A stretch of 64,000 nt of DNA from a bacterium CG_4_9_14_3_um_filter_65_15 (GTDB lineage: Bacteria; Krumholzibacteriota; Krumholzibacteriia; LZORAL124-64-63), in NCBI GenBank assembly GCA_002790835.1, contig PFVX01000079.1, forward strand, positions 174,666 to 238,665, given 5' to 3'. How positions within the stretch are numbered: the stretch's first letter is position 1; every line of letters starts with the position of its first letter. A program made the position numbers and the translations under genes. Under the pieces are notes generated by a model. It was not told the origin of the DNA, ran no database searches, and saw only the letters and a list, made by a program, of their open reading frames with translations. This document shows, piece by piece, positions 18,281-26,115 of the stretch.

Positions 18281-19090
18281 TCAGTCGTCTTGGTCGCCGC
18301 TGGTATCCACGCCCAATACGGGATCCCGTCCTTCCTGCCAGGCCAGCAGGCCCTCGGATGTCTCCAGGGATTGCCAGCATTGTTGCTGGGACTCCCACTC
18401 CAGGGACAACATGGTGGTATAGTCCAGGTTGACCGACTGCTGGACGCCGAGTTTCAGGAGATGGAATGCGGGCTGGGGGATGAGCCTCAGTCTCTGAACC
18501 AGGGTATCGATTTCTTCTTCCCATTGCTCTTCCTCGATCAGACGATCCAGCAGGCCGATGCGGAAGGCCTCCTGTGCCTGCAGGGTGCGTCGCGCCGTGA
18601 GGAATTCGAGGGTCCGGCCCGGTCCGATGAGACGGGGCAGGGTGTAACTCAGCCCCCAACCGGGCAACAGCCCGGCCGACAGGTCCGGTGCGGTGAACGT
18701 GGCGCTGGAAGTGGCCAACCGGATGTCGGCCGCCATGAAAAAGCCGAGCCCGAAGTTGCGGATGTCGCCGCGGGTGGCGGCGATGATGGGTTTGGGCAAT
18801 TCGGCCATGAGGGTCACGATCTTGCGGCTCATTTCCGTGCCCGCGTCCAGGCGCCCGATGCCGTCGGCGCTCGATTGGGCCCGGGACAGGTCAGCCAGTT
18901 CGTGGTGGAACTCGAAGGCGTGGTCGCCGTCGGTGAGCAGGAGACAGCGAACCCCGCGGTCCTCCTGCAGGCGCAGACCGAGGTCCAGGAATTCGTCACC
19001 CAGGTCCTCCAGCCGCGGCGAACCGGGTCCGATCATGCGAATGCGGGCACAGCCGTCGTCGATCTGACAGTCGAAATTCTGGTATTCCAT
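18281..19090 (-). CDS. Enoyl-CoA hydratase/isomerase (crotonase)-family protein
   Basis: This encodes 269 residues, start ATG at 19090 (GGAGA 3-7 bases upstream; a Met seven codons earlier is possible). The crotonase core is visible: RGVRCLLLTDGDHAFEFHHELADL is the first CoA/oxyanion region and KPIIAATRGDIRNFGLGFFMAADIRLA is the second, normally ending in a GGGxELALACD-type motif. The usual double Gly is replaced (NFGLGF), and the acidic catalytic positions are not clearly kept, so the reaction is uncertain. The C-terminal helix domain continues to the end. It is monocistronic and divergent from the TIGR01777 gene. Confidence 0.82.
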   Translation of the reverse strand: MEYQNFDCQIDDGCARIRMIGPGSPRLEDLGDEFLDLGLRLQEDRGVRCLLLTDGDHAFEFHHELADLSRAQSSADGIGRLDAGTEMSRKIVTLMAELPKPIIAATRGDIRNFGLGFFMAADIRLATSSATFTAPDLSAGLLPGWGLSYTLPRLIGPGRTLEFLTARRTLQAQEAFRIGLLDRLIEEEQWEEEIDTLVQRLRLIPQPAFHLLKLGVQQSVNLDYTTMLSLEWESQQQCWQSLETSEGLLAWQEGRDPVLGVDTSGDQDD

Positions 19091-19289
19091 GGTTCTCCAC
19101 AACCGACGCAAGCGGTGAAGCAGGGGAATGAAGGTCCGCGGGCCGGGCCATCATAATGGTTTTTCTCCGGCTTGCCAACGGCCCCCTGGACACCTGCCCC
19201 CTGGACACCGGCAAGACAGCCACCTATCATCGGTCGGACTTTGGTCCGTGAAAAATCGAACACCATTCCACCGCGGAGGCATGACCCCG

Positions 19290-20213
19290 ATGCGCGTTTT
19301 CATTACCGGCGCCACGGGCCTGATCGGGCGCAATTTGACCTCCGCTCTGGTCGCCGCAGGCCACGGTGTCCTTTGTATCAGCAGGGACGCCGCCCGTGGC
19401 CGCGATCTCCTGCCGCCGCAGGTGGAGGTCATCGAGGCGGAACCCGCTCAACCCGGCCATTGGCAGGAGCGGGTGGGCCAATGCGATGCCGTCGTCAACC
19501 TGGCCGGTTCGCCCGTCGCGTCCGGCCGCTGGACCCGGTCACGGCGCCGGGTCATCCGGAGCTCCCGGCTGGCCACCACCGCGCATTTGGCCGCTGCCCT
19601 GTCCGGTGTTGAACATCCGGTCACCTTCATCAGCGCTTCGGCGGTCGGCTACTACGGCGATGCCGGAGAGACGGCGGTGGGGGAGAACGACCAGCCCGGA
19701 AATGATTTCCTGGCCCGGTTGGCGGTGGAATGGGAACACACCGCCCTGCAGGCCGAGTCCGATTTCGTGCGCTGTGTGCGGTTGCGGATCGGGGTCGTGC
19801 TGGCTCCCGATGGCGGGGTCCTGGATCGCATGGTCCCGCTTTATCGTCGGGGTCTGGGGGGGCCACTCGGGTCCGGTAAACAGTACCTGCCCTGGATCCA
19901 CATCGCCGACATGATGGGCGCCATCCAGTTCATTCTCGAACAACCGGAAATGGTGGGACCGGTCAACGCTTCGGTGCCGGATCCCTGCAGACAGCGGGAA
20001 TTCGCGCAGACCCTGGGGCGCGTCCTGGGCAAACCCGCCGTCCTGCCGGCCCCGGCCATGGTCTTGCGTCTGGTTCTGGGGCAGATGGCCGAAATGGTTC
20101 TGAACGGTCAGCGGGTGGTGCCCAAGGCGCTTCGCTCGGCCGGCTACCGGTTTCGTTTCCCGGAACTCGAACCGGCCCTGCGCGACGTCTTGGGCTGCGA
20201 GGATCCGGCCTAA
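19290..20213 (+). CDS. TIGR01777-family NAD-dependent epimerase/dehydratase-like protein
   Basis: This encodes 307 residues of the extended SDR superfamily. It shows the N-terminal cofactor loop MRVFITGATGLIGRNL, the VVNLAGSPVASGRWT segment diagnostic of the TIGR01777 (YfcH/SulA-like) group, ISASAVGYYGDAGE with the active-site Tyr, and the C-terminal DUF1731-type end (LGQMAEMVLNGQRVVPKAL). The biochemical role of this group is unsettled; some members relate to cell division. The ATG at 19290 has GGAGG 10 bases upstream; the ATG at 19281 would add three residues. Its stop overlaps the convergent oxidoreductase stop. Confidence 0.9.
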   Translation: MRVFITGATGLIGRNLTSALVAAGHGVLCISRDAARGRDLLPPQVEVIEAEPAQPGHWQERVGQCDAVVNLAGSPVASGRWTRSRRRVIRSSRLATTAHLAAALSGVEHPVTFISASAVGYYGDAGETAVGENDQPGNDFLARLAVEWEHTALQAESDFVRCVRLRIGVVLAPDGGVLDRMVPLYRRGLGGPLGSGKQYLPWIHIADMMGAIQFILEQPEMVGPVNASVPDPCRQREFAQTLGRVLGKPAVLPAPAMVLRLVLGQMAEMVLNGQRVVPKALRSAGYRFRFPELEPALRDVLGCEDPA

Positions 20214-21394
20214 CCCACCACGAAAGCGTCGGCCTGCAAATCTCCCGCGGCGAAGCGGTCCAGGGACAGGCTGGTGATCAAGGGATCTGACTCCCCGGTC
20301 GTGATGAGCCGGGCCATGTGTCGCCCGGCCATGGGCCCGAGCATGAACCCGTGTCCGCTGAAACCGCAGATGTGATAATAGCCCGTCGGATCCGCCACTC
20401 CCCCGAGGATGGGACGGTGGTCGGGGGTCACGTCGTAAGCGCCTGCCCACTGGCGCATCATGCGCACCTGCGCTGCCCGCGGGTACAGGCGGGTCAGTTC
20501 ACGGGCGAACCGCACCGCGAAGCGCAGGCCGCTGTGGAAGCCGAACTGTTCAGGCCGGTCCCACTTGGGCTCGGTGGGGTCCCCGATGCCGCCGACGATC
20601 TCTCCCCGCATGCTCTGGCTGAAATAGATGCCGTTGGTGATGGAAATCACCATGGGGTCGAGGAACGGCTTGAGGGATTCGCTGACCATGATTTCGTGCC
20701 GTTCCTGCCGGTTGGGCAGATCGACGCCCACCATCCCCGCCAAGGACCGCGCCCAGGGCCCGGCGCAATTGACCAGCACGGGCGTGGCGATGCGGCCGCG
20801 GTCGGTCGTCACGCCGGTGACGCGGCCGGCGGTGATTTCCACCCCGGTCAGGGTGGTCCGGATGAAAATCTTCACACCGTGACGATGGCAGGCCCGCGCG
20901 TAGCCCCAGACCACGGCGAAGGGGTATGCCGTGCCGTCGGTGGGGCAGAAGGTTGCCCCCTTGAGTTCGCTGATGTTCAGGTCGGGCACGATCTCGAGGC
21001 AGTCGCGGGGCGTCAGGAACTCCGTGGCCACCCCGCAGCGGTTCTGCAGGGCCGTGGCATTGCGGAGTGCCGGTAGATCTTCTTCCCGCTCGGTGATCAT
21101 CAGGTATCCGCCCTGCCGGAAGAAAACCTGGTAACCGAGTTCGGTCGCCATGTTCTCGTAGAGATCCACGCTTTCCTTGGCCAGCCTGATATTCTCCTCG
21201 GTCGTCCACTGCTGGCGGATTCCTCCGCCGCAACGGCCGGTGGAGCCGCTGCCGAGGTAGTTCTTCTCCACCACGACGATGTTGCACATTCCCCGCCGGG
21301 CGAGCTCGTAAGCGGCCGCCAGGCCGTTGACGCCGGCTCCGACGACGACGGCGTCGGCGCTGGCGGGCACGGGTTCGTTGTGCAGGGGAATCAT
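20210..21394 (-). CDS. FAD-dependent amino-acid oxidoreductase (DAO family; SoxB/HcnC-like)
   Basis: This encodes 394 residues. The FAD-binding Rossmann motif DAVVVGAGVNGLAAAYELARRG and VVEKNYLGSGSTGRCGGGIRQQW place it with sarcosine oxidase beta, glycine oxidase and HcnC-type subunits. The C-terminal GGVADPTGYYHICGFSGHGFMLGP is also typical. It probably oxidises a secondary amine or imino acid (sarcosine, proline, hydroxyproline or similar) and passes electrons to the partner subunits. It is the last gene of a three-gene operon in which each junction overlaps by 4 bases (ATGA), strongly suggesting one multi-subunit dehydrogenase. The substrate is unknown. Confidence 0.9.
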   Translation of the reverse strand: MIPLHNEPVPASADAVVVGAGVNGLAAAYELARRGMCNIVVVEKNYLGSGSTGRCGGGIRQQWTTEENIRLAKESVDLYENMATELGYQVFFRQGGYLMITEREEDLPALRNATALQNRCGVATEFLTPRDCLEIVPDLNISELKGATFCPTDGTAYPFAVVWGYARACHRHGVKIFIRTTLTGVEITAGRVTGVTTDRGRIATPVLVNCAGPWARSLAGMVGVDLPNRQERHEIMVSESLKPFLDPMVISITNGIYFSQSMRGEIVGGIGDPTEPKWDRPEQFGFHSGLRFAVRFARELTRLYPRAAQVRMMRQWAGAYDVTPDHRPILGGVADPTGYYHICGFSGHGFMLGPMAGRHMARLITTGESDPLITSLSLDRFAAGDLQADAFVVG

Positions 21395-21696
21395 GGCTCC
21401 TCCCCGGGTGGCGTCTCGGGAGCGGGAATGTCAAGGGCGGCCAGCTGGCCGAAGGTCAACGGTTCGCCGGGGGGGCGGATGGTGGTGGGTTTCATGTCCT
21501 GTTCAGGAATGCCGCGCAGGCGAGCCAGCTCACGGGCGGCCTCGCAGAGGCAGCCCTTGCCCTGGCAGAAACCGGTGGACACTCCGGTGTACCGTTTGAG
21601 GGATTCGAGCTCGGTGAAGCCCTCGCCGAAGGCGGCGCGGAACTCGTCCACCGTGACGTCCTCGCAGCGGCAGAGGAAGATCTTGGAAGAACTCAT
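21391..21696 (-). CDS. BFD-like [2Fe-2S]-binding subunit
   Basis: This encodes 101 residues. The four cysteines of a bacterioferritin-associated-ferredoxin-like site are visible: LCRCEDVT (C-x-C) and GFCQGKGCLC (C-x4-C with an extra Cys). In relatives such as OoxA/HcnB this domain sits at the C-terminus of the FAD subunit; here it is a separate gene between the two flavoproteins. The start at 21696 is fixed by the ATGA overlap with the upstream stop. It most likely shuttles electrons within the complex. The final 25 residues are a proline-rich tail. Confidence 0.86.
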   Translation of the reverse strand: MSSSKIFLCRCEDVTVDEFRAAFGEGFTELESLKRYTGVSTGFCQGKGCLCEAARELARLRGIPEQDMKPTTIRPPGEPLTFGQLAALDIPAPETPPGEEP

Positions 21697-23078
21697 GGTG
21701 TCGACGCCTGCTTCCCGCCGGGGCCGGCTGCTTCGCCGCGGATCTCCAGCATGAGGCCTCCCGGCAGCTGTCCCGTTGTCGCCCTGCCTTCGCAACCGGT
21801 AGGCAGGAAATGCCCTCCGTGCGCTCCAAGGTGGTAATCGCGGCCGAGTTGATAGGGGATGTCGTAAGCGGGCTTGCCCGGGGCGCAGACCACGACCATG
21901 TCGGTTTCCAGATCCAGATGGGATCCGGACCGGGCGCTCCGGCCGGAGGGAATGAAGGAGGCAGATAGGCGGGTCTCGCCCTGCGATCGAATCTCGCCCA
22001 GGATCAGACCCGTATGCAGGGACCATTTTCGAGCCACCGCTCCGGCCACTTCCTCCTGATCGCCGCCTCCGGTGAGGATGAGGGTCGGGGTGGCACCTGC
22101 GGCGGCCAACAGGGTCGCGCTCAACCAGAAATCCCGGCCCGAGCCCACCACCAGGGCGCGGGAGCCCGCGGCCTTCAGTCCGTCCCGCGCCAAGATCCTG
22201 TACAAGGCCCGGGGGCCGATCAAGCCGGGAAGGTCGTTGCCCGGGAACAGCCCGAGGGCGTCCCAGGCGCCGGCGGCCCACACAAGGCGACCGCATTCCA
22301 CCGTCATGAGGCGATCATCTTCGCGCAACAGGAGTCCCCGGGGGCGGTAACCCGCGATGGCTTTTGTCCGGCCGCGGAAGGTCGCCCCGGTTCGCTCGGC
22401 GAACGCCTGTCGCGCGGCCTGCAGACGGCGGTAGCTGGCGGCCAGGACGGGGAACGGTTCCAAGAGCCCCGCGGCTGCGACCATGTCCAGGGGGAGGCCG
22501 CGATGTCCGCCAGGCGCTTCCTGGTCGTCGAGGATCAACACGGATCCCTCGGTGGCCGCAGCGGCTTCCAGGCCGCTGGCACCGCCGCCCACGATGACGG
22601 TGTCCCACCGTTCCAAGCCCGCGGCGGGCACGGCGGGCACGGCGGGCACAAGTTCGGCATGAGCATCGGGAAGACGCCCGATTCCCGTCAAAGGCCGGAT
22701 GCCGCGCAGGAACATGCGGCTGACGAAAGGGGGACGGGTAAACCACTTGTAGTAGAAACCGACAGGGATCAACCGGCTTCCCGCGGCCAGGGTCTTCTGC
22801 ATGACCGGTCCGTAGAAGGCGCCGCTGTCCTGCCGCAGGACCTCCAACCCCTCGCGGACCTGCCGCTCGCAGGTGCGCACGTTGGGCTCGCCGTCGACCC
22901 GCATCAGGCAGGCCGTGCAATGGCCCCGGGCGCAGGTCAAACCGCGCGGCCGGCCGTATTTGGGCGAGTGGCTGAGGGTGCGAATTCCGTTTTCCCACAG
23001 GGCGGCGGCGACGGTCGTGCCGGCCCGGCAGGTCAGGGTCCGGCCCTCGAAGCGAATCTTCACCAGTTGCTGGTCCAA
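21693..23078 (-). CDS. [2Fe-2S] ferredoxin-FAD oxidoreductase fusion (SoxA N-terminal/HcnAB-like)
   Basis: This encodes 461 residues. Residues ~1-95 form a Fer2_4-type ferredoxin domain: VKIRFEGRTLTCRAGTTVAAALW, then cysteines in GLTCARGHCTACLMR and NVRTCERQV, and the signature IPVGFYYKWFTRP, as in heterotetrameric sarcosine oxidase alpha subunits. From ~residue 165 a pyridine-nucleotide/FAD domain starts with DTVIVGGGASGLEAAAA. It therefore combines HcnA and HcnB functions. It is the first gene of the three-gene operon and probably links the substrate-oxidising flavoprotein to an external acceptor. A repeated VPAVPAVPAA linker joins the halves. Confidence 0.9.
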   Translation of the reverse strand: MDQQLVKIRFEGRTLTCRAGTTVAAALWENGIRTLSHSPKYGRPRGLTCARGHCTACLMRVDGEPNVRTCERQVREGLEVLRQDSGAFYGPVMQKTLAAGSRLIPVGFYYKWFTRPPFVSRMFLRGIRPLTGIGRLPDAHAELVPAVPAVPAAGLERWDTVIVGGGASGLEAAAATEGSVLILDDQEAPGGHRGLPLDMVAAAGLLEPFPVLAASYRRLQAARQAFAERTGATFRGRTKAIAGYRPRGLLLREDDRLMTVECGRLVWAAGAWDALGLFPGNDLPGLIGPRALYRILARDGLKAAGSRALVVGSGRDFWLSATLLAAAGATPTLILTGGGDQEEVAGAVARKWSLHTGLILGEIRSQGETRLSASFIPSGRSARSGSHLDLETDMVVVCAPGKPAYDIPYQLGRDYHLGAHGGHFLPTGCEGRATTGQLPGGLMLEIRGEAAGPGGKQASTP

Positions 23079-23293
23079 CGCGGCGTCCTTTCCGGGTGCG
23101 ACGGTCGGAAACGGTCCGGAGAGTCCGCCCCGAAAATAGAGCCCAGGGTCCCAGGCGGCAAGCTCGGTGTGGATGCTGAAAACGCTTCTTTTCCCTGCCC
23201 GGTCGGGTCATATATTTGGCATTGGGTCATCAACCGGGAGCCGAACGGCGTCGGGTTGTCATCACCGAATTCTTCCAGGCCGCGAGGTGCGCC

Positions 23294-24664
23294 ATGTCCC
23301 AGACCGCTTTCGAAGCCATCGCCAAGGTCATCGCCGGCAAGGACGTCCAGTTCATCGACCTGAAGATGCTCGATATGACCGGCCGTTTGCATCACCTGTC
23401 GTTTCCCGCCACGCGTCTGTCCGAAGCGGTCTGTCGCGACGGGATCGGATTCGATGGGTCGAGCTACGGTTTCCTCAAGGTGGAAAGCAGCGACATGGTC
23501 CTGGTGCCGGACCTCGACACCGCGTGCATCGATCCTTTCCGGAGCCGCCGCACCCTGAGCATGTTCGCCGAGGCCCGGTTGGCCAACAGCGAGCGCACGC
23601 CGTTTACCCAGGACGGACGGGTCATCGGACGGAACGCCGAAGCGGCCCTCAAGAAGGCGGGGGTGGCCGACGTTTCCCAGTGGGGGCCCGAATACGAGTT
23701 CCATATTTTCGAGGGAGCCGAGTTCCGCATCGGGGACAACGGTTCCTCCTTCCGCCTGGACAGCAGCGAGGGGTTCTACGGCAACGCCTACCACGCCTGC
23801 AATCCCTTTGATCGCTACGATGATTTCCGTGACGAGGTTTGCGCCAGCATGGCCGATTTCGGCATCCCCGTGCGTTACCACCACCACGAGGTGGGCGGGC
23901 AGGGCCAGCAGGAGATCGAAGGCTGGTTCTCCGACCTCGTGACCACCGGTGATCATGCGGTGCTGGCCAAGTACGTCCTGTTCAACCTCGCCGAGAAGCA
24001 CGGCCTGAAGGCTACCTTCATGCCCAAGCCCCTGTACGACAACGCCGGCAGCGGTTGGCACCTGCACCAGTTCCTCATGCAGGGAGGAAAGAACATCTTC
24101 CACGACCCCCAGGGCTACGCCGAGCTTTCCCAGACCGCCCTCTACTATATCGGCGGGATCTTGGCCCACGCCGACTCGCTGTGCGCCTTCACCAACCCTT
24201 CCACCAACAGTTTCAAGCGGTTGGTGCCCGGTTTCGAAGCCCCAACGGTGAGGACGTTCGGGCGCTCCAACCGCGGAGCCGCCATCCGGGTGCCCAGCTA
24301 TGTGACCGACCCCCAGTTTCGGCGCATCGAATACCGGCCCCCGGATCTGACCTGCAACCCCTACCTGTGCTGTGCCGCGGTGCTGATGGCCGGCCTGGAC
24401 GGCATCGTCAACCGCATCGATCCGGTGGCAGCGGGCTTTGCCCCCGAGGACGCTCCGTCGGACACGGGCCGTCAGGAGGACTTCCTGCCCCGCAGCCTGG
24501 ACGACGCCCTGGACGCCATGGAGGCGGATCATGCCTACCTGCTGCGGGACGAGGTCTTTCCCGAAGCCCTGATCCGCCGCTGGTTGGAGATCAAACGGCT
24601 GGAGATCCAGGCCATCAACGGCAGACCCCATCCCTACGAGTTCACCATGTACTTCGATTTCTGA
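23294..24664 (+). CDS. glnA: Glutamine synthetase, type I
   Basis: This encodes 456 residues, the usual GSI length. It shows VQFIDLKMLDMTGRLHHLS, GFDGSSYGF, the metal-binding Glu in GPEYEFHIF, VGGQGQQEIE, the ATP-site segment AGSGWHLHQFL, NPSTNSFKRLVPGFEAP and the active-site Arg region SNRGAAIRVP. The C-terminal region lacks the NLYDLP-type sequence that carries the adenylylated Tyr in proteobacterial GSI, so control by adenylylation is unlikely. The start at 23294 begins MSQTAFEAIAKVIAGKDV; earlier codons back to 23216 do not fit the family. A TATATT at 23211 may belong to its promoter. It is divergent from the flavoprotein operon and followed by a YjbQ gene. Confidence 0.96.
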   Translation: MSQTAFEAIAKVIAGKDVQFIDLKMLDMTGRLHHLSFPATRLSEAVCRDGIGFDGSSYGFLKVESSDMVLVPDLDTACIDPFRSRRTLSMFAEARLANSERTPFTQDGRVIGRNAEAALKKAGVADVSQWGPEYEFHIFEGAEFRIGDNGSSFRLDSSEGFYGNAYHACNPFDRYDDFRDEVCASMADFGIPVRYHHHEVGGQGQQEIEGWFSDLVTTGDHAVLAKYVLFNLAEKHGLKATFMPKPLYDNAGSGWHLHQFLMQGGKNIFHDPQGYAELSQTALYYIGGILAHADSLCAFTNPSTNSFKRLVPGFEAPTVRTFGRSNRGAAIRVPSYVTDPQFRRIEYRPPDLTCNPYLCCAAVLMAGLDGIVNRIDPVAAGFAPEDAPSDTGRQEDFLPRSLDDALDAMEADHAYLLRDEVFPEALIRRWLEIKRLEIQAINGRPHPYEFTMYFDF

Positions 24665-24678
24665 TGCGGGGAGCCGAG

Positions 24679-25077
24679 ATGATCGAGAAGCCCGTATCCA
24701 CCTCCGCCCACGCCCAGTTCATGGACGTCACACCCCTGGTCGCCGAAGCGGTGGCCGAGTTGGGTCTGCGCGAGGGGGCGGTCCTCGTCTTCAACCCCCA
24801 CACCACCGCGGGGGTGACGATCAACGAAGGCGCCGATCCGGATGTGGTGTCCGACCTGCTCAGGGCGCTGGAGCGTCTGGTGCCCTGGCAGGCGGGGTAT
24901 CGCCATGCCGAAGGCAACGCCGCGGCCCACATGAAGGCTTCCTTGATGGGCACATCGGTGCAGGTCATCGTTGCAGGGGGCCGGCTACAGCTCGGCACCT
25001 GGCAGAAGATCTGGTTCTGTGAGTTCGACGGGCCCCGTCAGCGGAGGCTATGGATCAGCGCGCTGAGCCACGGTTGA
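24679..25077 (+). CDS. YjbQ/UPF0047-family protein
   Basis: This encodes 132 residues. It shows the family signature FNPHTTAGVTINEGADPDV, HAEGNAAAHMKASLMGTSV and LGTWQKIWFCEFDGPRQR. The conserved His/Glu cluster suggests a metal site. Some members have been reported to rescue thiamin-phosphate synthase mutants, but the true role is unsettled. The start at 24679 has GGGGAG 5 bases upstream; an ATG at 24664 overlapping the glnA stop is an alternative. It is likely co-transcribed with glnA. The last 30 bases overlap the convergent deacetylase gene. Confidence 0.92.
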   Translation: MIEKPVSTSAHAQFMDVTPLVAEAVAELGLREGAVLVFNPHTTAGVTINEGADPDVVSDLLRALERLVPWQAGYRHAEGNAAAHMKASLMGTSVQVIVAGGRLQLGTWQKIWFCEFDGPRQRRLWISALSHG

Positions 25078-26112
25078 AGCGGCTGACGAGGTGGCGGGGA
25101 ACAGGGCGCGGATTCGCTCCCGGGTCGTCTTGGCCGTCACCGTGAAGCGGCCCACGTGCCAGGGGCCGGTGGCGGGGGAGAAGGTGCGGGCCATCAGGCT
25201 GACGGTGCCGGAAAATCCCGTCCGTGAGGCCACGCTGTCCAGGTCGCCGTTGCCGTAGCCGTAAGGCCAGGCCAGCCAGCGGCTGACCGCCCCGGTGTGA
25301 TGCAGGATGCTCGCCCGGCTGGCCAGCAAGTCCCCGGTCACCGGGCGGAAGCGCCCCTGGTCCAGCTGTTGCCACTGCGGACCGACCAGGGTCTTCACTT
25401 CGGGCTGCAGCCGGTTGATGTCCTTCATGTTGGCCACTTTTACCGTCTGGGGCACCAACTCCGGGTTCCAGAACACCGGTTCCACACCCCTGCGGGCGCG
25501 CACCTTGAAATGTTCCCGGTTGGTATGGGAATCCAGGATGACCAGTCCCGAGTTCTGCATGGCGCTCAACTCCTCCCAATTGCACATCTCCAGTCCGGCC
25601 CAGGACCTTCCGACTTCCGCGGTCGGAACGAAGAGGTGCGCCCGCATGCGGTACTTGCGCAGCAGGGGGAAGGCGAGGGTGTATGCGCTGTGTTCGGCGT
25701 CGTCGATGGTCAGGACCACCGCTCGCCTGGGCAGGGGCACGTCCTGTTTCATGGCGTCGGCAACCTCGTCGAGAGTCAGGACCTGGATGTCGTTGTCCCG
25801 GAAGTACCGCAGGTGGTGCTCGAATTCGGAGATCGGCAGGGTCCAGAACTCCCTCTCGTTCAGAACGGGCAGGCCGAGGACCACGCTGCCGGCGACCCGG
25901 GCCAGATAGCCGGGATCGAAACGCGCGCGAAAATAGTGGTAGCAGATCACCGGCACGCCGCCGGTGCCGCCGAAAGATCCCTGGTCCCCCAGATCCATCT
26001 GATCCAAGCGGGATGGTTCAGGTATTCCGTCGTTGCGGCACCCGGATAGCGAGAAGGCGCTCGCCAGGAGCAGGACCCCGCTGACGGTGAGAATTCGGCG
26101 GAGTTTCAACAC
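25048..26112 (-). CDS. Polysaccharide deacetylase lipoprotein (PgaB/IcaB-like)
   Basis: This encodes 354 residues starting at a GTG (26112). The N-terminus is a lipoprotein signal with lipobox LSGC. The NodB-type catalytic elements follow: GGVPVICYHYF at the domain entry, VVLTIDDAEHSAYTLAFPLL with the catalytic and metal-binding Asp pair, ILDSHTNREHF with the His metal ligands and WLAWPYGYGNGD. It lacks the C-terminal glycoside-hydrolase domain of E. coli PgaB, so it is closer in size to IcaB. It probably de-N-acetylates an exopolysaccharide during export. It is the last gene of the four-gene exopolysaccharide operon; its end overlaps the YjbQ gene. Confidence 0.87.
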   Translation of the reverse strand: MLKLRRILTVSGVLLLASAFSLSGCRNDGIPEPSRLDQMDLGDQGSFGGTGGVPVICYHYFRARFDPGYLARVAGSVVLGLPVLNEREFWTLPISEFEHHLRYFRDNDIQVLTLDEVADAMKQDVPLPRRAVVLTIDDAEHSAYTLAFPLLRKYRMRAHLFVPTAEVGRSWAGLEMCNWEELSAMQNSGLVILDSHTNREHFKVRARRGVEPVFWNPELVPQTVKVANMKDINRLQPEVKTLVGPQWQQLDQGRFRPVTGDLLASRASILHHTGAVSRWLAWPYGYGNGDLDSVASRTGFSGTVSLMARTFSPATGPWHVGRFTVTAKTTRERIRALFPATSSAASTVAQRADP

Positions 26113-26115
26113 GTC

